Positions 10,959 to 22,009 of a stretch of DNA of 64,000 nucleotides are shown here, piece by piece. A model generated the notes under the pieces. That model was given only the letters and a program-made list of their open reading frames with translations, had not been told where the DNA came from and did not search any database. The stretch is taken from assembly GCF_003597395.2 (NCBI RefSeq), contig NC_133769.1, positions 45,488,283 to 45,552,282 on the forward strand, written 5' to 3'. This stretch comes from Chelonoidis abingdonii (lineage: Eukaryota > Chordata > Testudines > Testudinidae). How positions within the stretch are numbered: the first letter of the stretch is position 1; each line of letters begins with the position of its first letter. The position numbers and the translations under genes are program-made.

Positions 10959-13241
10959 GTAAGTATTTATTTATTTATTTATTGGGTTTTTTTGTTTTTT
11001 AAAAAGTGAAGCATGGAATGGCTCCCTCAGGGAACATTAAGCAGGAGTGATTCACAGGGAAGATGTTTCCTGCTAGTTTGCTCTTATCTGAAAGCACTTT
11101 AACCCAGAATATCATTAACAGCCAGAGAATGTCTGATTTGGGGGTCATTGTTGCTATTGTAAATTACGAAAATATAACAATTAACTGTATACGGGTTAAA
11201 GTTGAACCACATATTGCCATGGAGATAGCATTTGGTGCAGAATATATTTTTCTGATTGTTAACCATTACAGTGATCAATAGGAAAGCATTATTTTACTCT
11301 CATCAATCCATTAGCTTTATAATCTGCTTTTCTGTGCACTCAAATATATTATACAAATATGTTAATACAAACGTAAGATAGAGAGGTGGATGGCCTCTAG
11401 ATGGGCTGCAAGACTTCTGTACATCCCCAGAGGATACTAAATTATGTGTTAAATCTTCAAAGCATTCAGATAAAGCATGAAGGTGCTAGAGCTTTAATAA
11501 AGCACCAGAATATTTTAACATAGGCAAAACAACTTATTTTTCCATAGCCTCGTTCTCAGAAATGGCTGAACCATTTTGGCTGAAGTTTCCCCACAAAAAA
11601 TACCAACCTGAAGCAGAAATCCAGCATATACAATTTCAGCCCAAATAGTTGAAGTTGTACAGAGTTATAAGCAACTGGAATCAGAATCTTATAATGGCAA
11701 ATGTTGAGCAACCTGAACAGAGGCAGTGCTACCAGTCTCTCATATAATCACACCCCCTCTGATGCAGCCCAAGTCATGCTGACTCTGCTATCATATTCTG
11801 TTCAAAGTCACTGTGGGTTGAAGAGAAAAGCTAATTTCAAATAAACGACACGTGCTTTTACTGATTAATTCCTTGATTTAGCAAAGCACTTAAACACATA
11901 CTTTAGTCCATCCCGCTTGAGCAAACACTGAAACACATGCTTAACCTTAAGCACATGCTGAATTTCCATTGACTTCATATTGACAGCTGGATGAAATCAG
12001 GAGTTATGGTTTTACTTTACTTCTACTTCTGCAAAGCCTATCCATAAGTGAGGTTGCTTCAAGTTAGCACGTGCAGAAGTGCTTTGCTGAATCTGGATCT
12101 ACTTCTTAAATTTAAAGATGGCATTTCTCAAAACATTACTTTAAAAAAAAAATCAAATATGAGTAGCTTTGAATAAATACCCACATCTCTTTAGGCCACA
12201 GAAATTTAAAGCAGTCTACTAGCAGACTTTTTTAAAAAATTGGCATGTCTTAACAGTTGCCCTATAGCTACTGAAAGTCTTCTGTAATCTAGGGTTTCCT
12301 TATGCCTGGTGTCAGAATGATGAATTACAGTCCTATCAACATATACACAAATATTTTGTATAATAAAGGTGAACTGGGAAATATTTTGTTGGAAATTTAA
12401 AGCTCTTTTTAGAATATAAAGGGGGGGATTTAATTCTTATTTATTTAAAAAAATCAAATGTTAACTACTGCTGTATTTGAATTTGGAGCATTACAAAATG
12501 CCATACTGACCCATGATAGTGCTTCATTTTCAGTCACTCCTAGCTTATTTTTATTTGTGAACCAGTTTCTTTTTTCCAAATGTGTCAGAAACATTCACTG
12601 AAGACTAAGGGCCTGAATCAACTCCTGTTGAAATCAGTGACGCCTTTTCACTGATTTTTAGTGAGAGTTAGACCAAGGCCTGTGGTCCATTAAATTAAAC
12701 AATTAACCTATTTATGGTTCCTGAATAGAAAAGGGCACATTAATTTCACATGTACCTAATCCAGAGATGACATAGATAGTACTGCTGGGAGGTGGGAAGT
12801 CAAATATGAACTGAAAATAAGCAGGAGCAATTTCAGTCCTTATGTTTTTTTCTCCATAAAGTCGAGGGAGTGAATAAAAGTTAAAAAGGAATTGCATTTT
12901 TATTATATCATTATGGTGGCCAAGGTGTCACTTTTTTACCCAGGTGGGCAAACCAGAAAGTCTCAAACTCATTGCTTCAAGGATCTGATGAAGCAAATTT
13001 TTATTCTAAATAATGCTAAAATGTAGTGCTAATCAAATTTTGAAACCACAGCCATAAAATATTTATCCCTGTCTTTTAATCTTCCAAACAAGTTCTTATG
13101 TTTTTAATTATGCAGTTCAACTTTATTTTATTTTATTTTTGTGGGGAAAGGATGGGAAAAGATGAACAGTTACTAAAGTGTAAACACTGTTGAGTAAATG
13201 GTAAACTATTTTTTTAATTATAATTTCCTGCTCCCCTGTAG
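10959..13241 (+). other. CADPS2 intron before the proposed 9-nt microexon
   Basis: AT-rich intron of 2283 bp. It contains dispersed palindromic repeat remnants: a block built on AAGCACTTAAACACAT and AAGCACATGCTGAA motifs at about 11870-11990, and a GGGCCTGAATCAA to ACCAAGGCC inverted-repeat unit at 12610-12681. No other coding segment is convincing. The last 35 bases are pyrimidine-rich. Confidence 0.5.
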
Positions 13242-13250
13242 CTGGCAAAG
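13242..13250 (+). CDS. CADPS2: CADPS2 proposed 9-nt microexon
   Basis: The nine bases CTGGCAAAG lie between a strong acceptor (TTTCCTGCTCCCCTGTAG) and a perfect donor (GTAAGT). Both flanking exons join in phase 1, and 9 is a multiple of three. Inclusion therefore keeps frame and changes the junction from Gln-Leu-Tyr-Ala to Gln-Leu-Ser-Gly-Lys-Asp-Ala. From memory, some mammalian CAPS2 isoforms carry Ser-Gly-Lys-Asp at this place, which supports a conserved alternative microexon. The insertion adds one acidic and one basic residue in the linker just after the PH domain. The sequence fit is seen directly; use and tissue pattern are inference. Confidence 0.75.
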
Positions 13251-15853
13251 GTAAGTTTTTAACTATTCTTTTCTTTTTTAAAAATCTTGAGTGATATATT
13301 TCCCATTTAATGTTTGATATTAGTACATTAAGGTTTTTTATTGACTTTTGAAGAAAAATATAAATTGCAAATATTGGTAGGAAATGGGTATTGGGACTAA
13401 GTACCAATAAGTATGTATATCTGAAAACTTTGTTTTGGTTTTCCCAACTTATTCTGTGCCTGGGTCTGCTATCCCAGACTCCATTGACTTCAATGAAATT
13501 TCATACATGTTCAACTGTCCATATTAATGCATCTGGATGTTAGGGTCAAAGTTTCATTGTGTAACAACACACACACCACTGATTTCAAATTAATCATCAA
13601 AAGAAATATATACTTTTTTTAAAATAAGAAAAAAGAGCTTGTACCTGTAATTATGCAGAGAAGAATTAAGTCCCCAAAGCTTAAGTAAGCTGCCGCTGGG
13701 TACATGTTATGCACAAGAGACACAGCACAAAGGAACATTATGTATTCTTTTTTCTGTGACCTGCTGTAATGTTTAAAAAAAAAGACTCAATAAAGTAGAT
13801 ATTTCTACAAGAAGCAATTGTTACTAAGAAATGCAGAAAAAATCTATTTATTACGTTGACATGGATTGTGTCTAGGGAAATATTTCTATTAATGTAGAAC
13901 ATTTTGGAAACAATATTCAAAATAATTTCACAACATAGTTTAATACTTTTGAATCAAACGTTATCTTGTTGATACCCAAGTGTATCTCTTCAAATTAATA
14001 TTTTAAATAAGTTTAAACTATTTACTGCTTATATTTAGGAAAGGACCCTTCAAATTAGTGTGTGAAATACAGTCTAAGTTTGTGATTAATGGTAAGCCAC
14101 TTGTATTCAGAAAAGAAATGTTAATCTTTTTAAAAGGTGTTTAATCATACATGCTGTTGCTTCTTAAATGCCAAGAAATAATATGCTGCTGTTTCTGTAG
14201 ATGATCATCTTATACCTTAAATCATCAATGTACTGTCACACTGTTTATTTGCTACATCCACCTTGGTGAAATCTGTCACATGGATTTGACTCTTGCTTTG
14301 ACAATGCAAAGCCAAGTGATATGAATTAGTTTGTGCATCTTTTCAAGATAGGATGCTGCAGATCCTTCAGCTTGAATTAAATAATTCTTCCATCTACAAA
14401 TACAGTTGAAAGTTGGACTTGACATGGATCAATATGATCTGGGGCTAAATTTCTAAATGTGACTGATTATGTTAGCATCATGCTCGCAGATCAATATTGA
14501 GTTTTATTATGAACCTGACTCTATAATTGGGTTTAATCAATAAACTTTTGTCTCCCTGTCTTTAGAAATTTTAGGTTTGTACCATGCAGTTATCAAAATT
14601 ACATTTAGGACTGTAGTTTTCTAGTAACGAGCATAAAAAGACATATTTGAATTTAAAGGAACAAAAGCTGAGATCCTATTGTAAGGGAAAGTCAATTTTT
14701 AAGTTGATAGGACTGTTCACCCCAATATAGTCTATAGAATCTAGCAGAGCTAATGTGCTAATACATAACCAGTCCTTTTGGGCACTGTAAGGCTTTTTCT
14801 GTCCATACTTGGTAGATAATTCCCATTGAGGACTTTGACAAAACATACCATTAATGAAAGCAATCACTAGAGCTTGTCTTTTGATAAACCCGCGGGGTTC
14901 AAAGGCGTTGAAAGATGCAATCTGTGAAGAACAATAAATTTGGGCCTTTGATTGAAGTGCCATTTGGAATGGCATGTTTTCTCTATGTATTTACACAAAA
15001 ATACTGCTCCCTTTTTTCATTACTCTTTGCTTGGAGGTTGAAGGAGCTTTTTGCCATTACTACATTTAGGTTCATCTCATTAAAAGCGGAGTACAAAAAG
15101 AAGGCTGGAAATGACCTAGCTCAACCCAATGTGTTCATTTCTGCTCCAGTTTGCCATTTGGGAAATAGGCTTCTAGCAATGGTGAATGTGTCCTCTGAGT
15201 GGTACTTTGATGTGCAGCAGACATACTCTTTCCTACATGAACAAATAATGCATAAACTTTTATGGCAATGGAGAAAGGCTATTTATTTGGTAATATTACT
15301 AAAATTAGCAAGAGGACCTCGTGTAAACAAGAAACCTTAGAAATAAATTGTTTACACTCATAAGATTATTTTGTAATCTGTGATGGTTAAAAAGGTACAA
15401 TAAAAGAATCATACAGTCAGAATGATTTTAAATATCCTGTTTTGTATTTGCAAATAGATTTTCTAAACTGGGGTTTTGGTCAAGCACTTGTTTGATTCTT
15501 GGCCTTATCTGGATCATTTATGTTTGATTGGGACTGTACAAGGAAAAAGAGCTGTTTGTGCTGTCAGTTGCAGGTTACTTGATTATACCCACTGTTATAT
15601 TTAATCTGTGTTGTGCCCAGATTTTATGGTGATAGGCAATTAAAAAAAATAATTCAATAAAACTATTTGCTAGATCAATTTAAGATGAGATTCTATAATT
15701 GGAGTCACCTGCATGCACCCGTTGATGTAATTCAGCCCTCAGTTTTTAATGCTTTCAAGAATCTTCTTCTTTCTATGAGAGCCATAGGCCGTTAATTAAA
15801 AGAATATACATACACATGTACTGTATAGTATGGGTTTTCCTGTCTCTGAACAG
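13251..15853 (+). other. CADPS2 intron after the microexon
   Basis: AT-rich intron of 2603 bp with no recognisable gene. A 141-codon open frame at 14915-15340 has no family resemblance and no splice logic, so I leave it as chance. A CCATTGACTTCAATGAAAT remnant near 13481-13499 belongs to the short palindromic repeat family seen elsewhere in the window. The acceptor at the 3' end is TTTTCCTGTCTCTGAACAG. Confidence 0.45.
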
Positions 15854-15990
15854 ATGCAGATCGTGCTCAGAAACATGGGATGGATGAGTTTATTTCTGCT
15901 AATCCCTGCAAGTTTGACCATGCTTCCCTCTTTAGAGTACTTCAGAGGCAGACCTTGGATCATAGATTGAATGATTCCTATTCTTGTTTG
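15854..15990 (+). CDS. CADPS2: CADPS2 exon (after the PH domain)
   Basis: This 137-nt exon enters in phase 1 and leaves in phase 0. It encodes (Y)[18 protein letters not shown], then [18 protein letters not shown] and RLNDSYSCL. This is the conserved segment between the PH and MUN regions of CAPS proteins. The QRQTLDH spelling, as against QRLTLDH, points to CADPS2 from memory. The ADRAQKHG start is somewhat CADPS-like, so the sequence is not identical to either mammalian paralogue. The donor is GTGAGT. The first codon is completed by one base from either the exon at 10755 or the 9-nt microexon. Confidence 0.95.
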
Positions 15991-18900
15991 GTGAGTACAG
16001 AATGGAATAAAAGAAAAGAAAAAGTGCGAAATAGTTGTTAACAAAGTGGCCTTTTCTTTCTGACTCATTCAATAACTGTGCTTGTAGTTGGGATAAAGGA
16101 TTGCAATCGATTGGCTTCAAATTTGAAAATTATACACTTGAAGACTACTGCTGTGCCACTCAATAGAGAACATAATAGAATCAAACTGACTCTGAACTGT
16201 AGTTTATCAGCTCCTCTAGGGAGGGCTGAATAAAACAGAAGGCTTTAATAAAAATGGAAAGCTCTGTGGTAGGATTTACTAACACCTGTACAGGCATTTT
16301 AAGGTACAAATTCAGTTTGCCAGATGTCAGACAGTATGTCATCTATCTTGTAATCCTCTCTTCTGTCATGAACTAGGAAAGTTTTAAAAACAAAGAATAG
16401 AATCAAAACCACAGGGGGAAAAGGCAACAGAACTGTGAGGGTTTTAATCAGCTGAGCCAAGGTTTGCTTTATGAGAATAAATCCTGTATAAATTACATAC
16501 AATAATTATATATTTTAATTATTAAAAGAAACGGGAAAAATGTAATCACTCTGCCAAAATTAATGTTTTTCCCCCTACTCTGATGTATTATCAATAGGGA
16601 AAATTGGGGTGAGAAAGTGTTTGTCAATATTTATTATTCACATTTCACTGTTTATTGCATATTGTATTTTTTGTCTTGGCTTTTCCTGTTTGGTTTTGTG
16701 TAATTTTTTTTTTAAAGCTGTCCCTCTGATCCTGATTTAATTTAAAACAGTGAAAATCAGGAGTGACTACATGAAAGTTAATGTAGTGTCATTAACATCA
16801 GAATGAGATCCCCTAACCTGAGAATGCCATATTAACTTTGGGAGGTCTGGAATTGTGATCAATTGCTCTAAGCATCAAAATCAAAGTCTGCTAGCACCTG
16901 CTCTTCAAAACTGTGAGCCATAGCAAGTTAATACAACACTTTTTTTTACTTTCATTTTCATTTAACTAACCAATCATGGTTGCCCAGATATAACAATGAA
17001 CAGATTTCTGTAGGTTAGTTTGTTCAATTTAAAAAAATAACTTTTTTGATGGCACTTTCTTTCTTTTAAAACACTTTTTAAATTATGGTTTTCTTTGATA
17101 GTGTACCAACTAAGTGTGTACAGAAAAAGTTAAAGGACTAATTTTGTGTCTGTGAGTTGTTCATTGAATCAAATGTAAAGGCCTGAAGGTACATCTGCAC
17201 AAAGTAATTGGCACTCAAGAGAAAGTGGTTAGCTTTCTAACAGTGCATCAGGGTCAAAAACCTTTTTTATAATAATAATATGATAAGACACTAAATATAA
17301 CCTTGGATTCAAGAACTTTTAAAAAGAATTTCTGAAGAATATGCAGTGCTATAGCAACCACAAAACAGGTGGATTTCTTATTGGTCTTTTTTATTTCAGC
17401 TTTTGGTAAACAGAACGTGCATGCCGAATGTTCTGTTTTCCTTGGAATATAAAAGAGAAATAAATCATTGTATAAACTCCCTCCCCTTTTTGTTTTAAAG
17501 AAATATTTTGAGACTGCTAACATGAGAACAGTTAATGCAAACATAGCTATAGATGTGTTTGGTGTCTTTGTACTGAACATTTCAAATTGTATATACTGGA
17601 GATATTTTAAAAAATCAATACTTCTTTACATTTCAATAAATTAAAATATAATTATCCACACATATAACTGCAAAGAAACCTAAACCTTAATTTTTAAGCA
17701 TTGGAATTATACACAGTCTTTGATTATTTGCTATTACCAGCACTAAACATCTTTAATTTAACACTCTTGTAAACAGTAGGAAGCTTTTTTGCAATTATGC
17801 AATAAATAAAATCCGATTGCCAGAAAATTATCTCGTTATCTAACAATATCTAGTGCATAGTTGTTTGCATAATTATATGGGTGCATATATACATATGAGT
17901 GTATGTGTGTGGATACATTATGTAAAGATACACATTTTGTGACAGATTTATTAAAGGGATAATGGGAAGATGATCTTCATTTAAAGGCTTTAATCAATTA
18001 AGTGGCACTCCTATTTCTTATATAGCTACTTTCTGATATAAATATTCAGCAGGTCTAGTGATGACGTACTGCTTTTAAATAATTTTGTTTTATTTACATG
18101 GATATATAAATAGTATAAATCAAAAATCTTCACTAAAATGTTCGTTAAGATGTGGGAATATATAATTAATTACTTTTCTTATACACAAACAAAATTATCT
18201 TTTTGGTTAATAGTATCATTTTGATAAATTAGGGTATCCTGAATCTATGGATACATTTAATCACCTGGATTCAATTAAACCTCTATTTCTCATTTCTTTG
18301 CCAGAATAATATGTTCTCTTTACTGAAAAATCTTTGTTTATTGATACTTTTACATCAGATTTAGTAATATGCGTGTGTAGTTGGAGTTTATTTTAAAATG
18401 TTGAAGGGTTGGAGGTATTTTGGGAGCCATCACAAAACTAGGTTTCCTCTAAAAACAGTAAGGGCCTGATCCAAAGCCCATTGAAGGCAATGGAAAGATT
18501 CCTATTGACTTGAATGGGATTTGGATCATGCCTTAAGAGCTTTGTACTGGACAACTCGGTGCAATAACTGTGAGGAGCTGTCAGACAATAATCCTAAATT
18601 AAAGCTGAGTATCAGACTGAGACTATAGGGCCAAATTCCTTTCTGCTGTAACCCCATTGTCTTCAGTGAAGTTACACCATGGATGAATTGGAACTATAAA
18701 GGGAATATTTTTCCCAGGAGTCTTTTCGTTTCTATTTCATTTAAACTATAAATATCTAAGACCATTGAAGTATTCTGATTATATAGGAAATAATTCAAAA
18801 GAGATGCTTTCAGATGCTAGACCACGGTAATAATTTGATGACATCCAAAACCTTTCTAAAGCATTCGTCACTTACACCGAAAATTTTTTCTTATTTTTTT

Positions 18901-19650
18901 CAAATGTTCTTAATATTAAAGCTTAGTTTACATGTTCCTCAATGATCTCTTTTAATGATTAAAAGAGGAAAAAGTGTCACTGTTAAAAATCTGCTATTTA
19001 AAAAGAAAAATATTTTTGTCTTTCCACCACAACCAGCACCCTCTACCACAATGTTTATATCTCTCTTCCTGTTGTATTTGGAAGTTTATTTTGGCACCTT
19101 TCCCCAAATCATGAGATAAATCAAATGATTTTTTTTTTCTGAATCAGGAATCCAATTCTTTGCAGTCTGAATTTGATCAAAGAATATACAGCTTTCCTTC
19201 CCTCAAAGACATGGCCCCCATCTTCCTCAGTCTCTGCAATTTTGGGCTGATCATCTCAAATCCATTTCCAAAAGGCAGTGTTCTAGTCCAAGTAATGCAC
19301 CAGAATGTCTATTAAAGGTCAAATCCTCCTCATCTTGCTCATATGAGTAGTCTCATAAACTATCTGGTTGTATATCTTTGAATAAATACAACAGTATATA
19401 TGCTGAAATGGTTATGCACAAGTGTGTTATATAAGAAATATGGATAAGCAGTCAAATTGTGTTCATCTCTCTCAAATTAAGTATGCAGTCACAGAGAATT
19501 GGCCACCTGGAACTTGTCTTTTAACTATCTCACTAAAGACACTATAACATTTGCTTCTAAAATTCTTTTGTAGCTTATCATTAATTACATTAATAAATCC
19601 CAGCTTTTTGAGGTGTTTGTTATTTAATAAACAAAAAAGGGTCCTGAGGC
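15991..19650 (+). other. CADPS2 intron, 5' part
   Basis: AT-rich intron with low GC and no gene seen. It contains the palindromic MITE at 18462-18533 (listed separately) and T-rich and ATAT-rich runs near 17870-17940. A GGGCCAAATTCCTTTCTGC repeat remnant begins near 18629. The open frames here are short and AT-driven. Confidence 0.45.
18462..18533. mobile_element. 72-bp palindromic MITE with TAA flanks
   Basis: The two arms (18462-18485 and about 18510-18533) are near-perfect reverse complements, starting GGGCCTGATCCAAAGCCC and ending GGATCATGCC. TAA lies on both sides (18459-18461 and 18534-18536), consistent with a 3-bp Harbinger-type target duplication. This hairpin family is common in amniote genomes. 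Related degraded units are at 12610-12681, 38333-38467 and near 38740-38850. Confidence 0.6.
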
Positions 19651-19663
19651 ACCTTATAGACAA

Positions 19664-19969
19664 AGGGTATGTCTACGCTACGGGATTATTCCGATTTTAC
19701 ATAAACCAGTTTTGTAAAACAGATTGTATAAAGTCGCACACACAGCCACACTAAGCACATTAATTTGGCGGTGTGCGTCCATGTACCGAGGCTAGTGTCG
19801 ATTTCAGGAGCATTGCACTATGGGTAGCTATCCCATAGTTCCCGCAGTCTCCCCCACCCATTGGAATTCTGGGCTGAGATCCCAATGCAAAAACAGTGTC
19901 ACGGGTGATTCTGGGTAAATGTCGTCACTCAATCCTTCCTCCATGAAAGCAACGGCAGACAATCATTTC
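19664..19969 (+). mobile_element. DNA transposon end (TIR GGGTATGTCTACGCTACG), truncated by the gap
   Basis: The element starts at GGGTATGTCTACGCTACGGG and continues with the internal sequence I recall from an abundant turtle DNA transposon family: ACATAAACCAGTTTTGTAAA, then GTGTGCGTCCATGTACCGAG, then TAGCTATCCCATAGTTCCCG. It runs into the assembly gap, so the other end cannot be seen. The TIR resembles those of the MITEs at 36985-37255 and 48518-48640. Confidence 0.6.
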
Positions 19970-20947
19970 NNNNNNNNNNNNNNNNNNNNNNNNNNNNNNN
20001 NNNNNNNNNNNNNNNNNNNNNNNNNNNNNNNNNNNNNNNNNNNNNNNNNNNNNNNNNNNNNNNNNNNNNNNNNNNNNNNNNNNNNNNNNNNNNNNNNNNN
20101 NNNNNNNNNNNNNNNNNNNNNNNNNNNNNNNNNNNNNNNNNNNNNNNNNNNNNNNNNNNNNNNNNNNNNNNNNNNNNNNNNNNNNNNNNNNNNNNNNNNN
20201 NNNNNNNNNNNNNNNNNNNNNNNNNNNNNNNNNNNNNNNNNNNNNNNNNNNNNNNNNNNNNNNNNNNNNNNNNNNNNNNNNNNNNNNNNNNNNNNNNNNN
20301 NNNNNNNNNNNNNNNNNNNNNNNNNNNNNNNNNNNNNNNNNNNNNNNNNNNNNNNNNNNNNNNNNNNNNNNNNNNNNNNNNNNNNNNNNNNNNNNNNNNN
20401 NNNNNNNNNNNNNNNNNNNNNNNNNNNNNNNNNNNNNNNNNNNNNNNNNNNNNNNNNNNNNNNNNNNNNNNNNNNNNNNNNNNNNNNNNNNNNNNNNNNN
20501 NNNNNNNNNNNNNNNNNNNNNNNNNNNNNNNNNNNNNNNNNNNNNNNNNNNNNNNNNNNNNNNNNNNNNNNNNNNNNNNNNNNNNNNNNNNNNNNNNNNN
20601 NNNNNNNNNNNNNNNNNNNNNNNNNNNNNNNNNNNNNNNNNNNNNNNNNNNNNNNNNNNNNNNNNNNNNNNNNNNNNNNNNNNNNNNNNNNNNNNNNNNN
20701 NNNNNNNNNNNNNNNNNNNNNNNNNNNNNNNNNNNNNNNNNNNNNNNNNNNNNNNNNNNNNNNNNNNNNNNNNNNNNNNNNNNNNNNNNNNNNNNNNNNN
20801 NNNNNNNNNNNNNNNNNNNNNNNNNNNNNNNNNNNNNNNNNNNNNNNNNNNNNNNNNNNNNNNNNNNNNNNNNNNNNNNNNNNNNNNNNNNNNNNNNNNN
20901 NNNNNNNNNNNNNNNNNNNNNNNNNNNNNNNNNNNNNNNNNNNNNNN
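19970..20947. other. Assembly gap (978 N)
   Basis: Unbroken run of N. The 978 length is not a round default value, so it may be an estimate of true size. Long open frames across it are artefacts of N translation. Confidence 1.
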
Positions 20948-21460
20948 TGCAAATGAACTGAAGCTCAGCAGTTTCTCTTTAAAGTCTGGTCCTGGAGTTT
21001 TTTTGCTGCAGGATGGCTACCTTTAAATCTGCTATTGTGTGTCCAGGGAGATTGAAGTGTTCTCCTACAGGTTTTTGTATATTGCCATTCCTAATATCTG
21101 ACTTGAGTCCGTTTATCCTTTACTGTCCAGTTTGGCTGAGGTACATAGCAGAGGGGCATTATAATCAAAGAGGCTGATAAAGGATGTCCTGTTGTCATCA
21201 TGAACAGGTCTGACTACCAAAACGAGGCTGCCAGACAACTCTCCAATATCAAATTCTACAGTCCACTTTCCTCAGATCCCTCTGAGGAATATACTAAAAA
21301 ACTGCACCATCTATTCAGGACCTCCCTACACTAACAACACTAACTTTCAGCCAGGAAAGTTTATGCTCCAATACGTCTGTTAGTCTATAAGATGCCACAG
21401 GACTCTCTTTCACTTTTTACAGATCCAGACTAACATGGCTACCCCTCTGATATATGTTAT
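20948..21460 (+). mobile_element. Penelope-like retroelement fragment
   Basis: A short coding remnant at about 21184-21330 reads KGCPVVIMNRSDYQNEAARQ, then LSNIKFYSPLSSDPSEEYTK. This fits the RT-region signature of Penelope-like elements (K-G-x-V-V-I-M-x-R-x-D-Y, then QL-D--F-Y--L-DP). The closing part (21355-21460) has GGAAAGTTTATGCTCC, then CGTCTGTTAGTCTATAAG and CAGATCCAGACTAACATGG, the same terminal sequence as at 47443-47572. Here the hammerhead-like core keeps only its GAAA half (21357-21360). The 5' side runs into the gap. Family assignment is from memory of Penelope proteins. Confidence 0.6.
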
Positions 21461-21821
21461 TTAATGTATTTTATCACTTGTCAAACAGTGACATTTTTAG
21501 ATTCGGTACAAGATCATGGACATATCAGTGCATTTTTTTCTGAGCCATGTGGTACACGGTAGTACTAAGGCTGAAGAACTGCAAAGAGTTACTCCATGAC
21601 ACTCAGTCGCAGTTCTCAAGCAAGCTATTGTTAGAGCCCAGCCCCTCTGATATATTTCCTGCATTATTAGCATCAACTTGATTAGTATGAAATGTTTTTG
21701 TAATGCATACAAAAATGTTATTTGTTTTTGTTTCTTCTTTGCTGGGTTGATTTAAAAGCAGAGCAATAAAAAGAAAAATGATGATTAATTAAAAGAATGT
21801 ATTTTTCCCCTTCTCTTCCAG
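21461..21821 (+). other. CADPS2 intron end
   Basis: Ordinary AT-rich intron ending in a strong acceptor, TTTTTCCCCTTCTCTTCCAG. No gene seen. Confidence 0.5.
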
Positions 21822-22009
21822 GGTTGGTTTAGTCCAGGCCAAGTCTTCGTATTAGATGAATACTGTGCTCGTTATGGTGTGAGAGGCTGTCACCGCCATC
21901 TCTGCTACCTTAATGAATTGATGGACCATTCAGAAAATGGTGCTGTCATTGATCCAACCTTGCTCCATTACAGCTTTGCATTCTGCGCTTCTCATGTTCA
22001 TGGCAATAG
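21822..22009 (+). CDS. CADPS2: CADPS2 exon (conserved core before the MUN region)
   Basis: This 188-nt exon enters in phase 0 and leaves in phase 2. It encodes [20 protein letters not shown], then [20 protein letters not shown], then [20 protein letters not shown] and GN plus two bases of Arg. The segment is among the most conserved of the CAPS family. CARYGVRG and [14 protein letters not shown] are CADPS2-type, where I recall CARNGVRG and LLERAENGAMIDP in CADPS, and this is the best evidence for the paralogue. The many Cys and His residues are conserved but no metal site is assigned. The donor is GTAATT, weaker than the others, before the largest intron (20.4 kb). Confidence 0.96.

Noticed and set aside
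12610..12681. Possible small hairpin RNA
   Set aside because: The inverted repeat is a degraded copy of the dispersed GGGCCTGA...AGGCC palindromic MITE family, and there is no evidence of processing.
14915..15340. A 141-codon open frame in an intron
   Set aside because: The composition is that of AT-rich intron, there is no recognisable domain, and it is not in phase with splice sites of CADPS2.
19919..20956. Long open frames of more than 300 codons on both strands
   Set aside because: They are made of N and only span the assembly gap.
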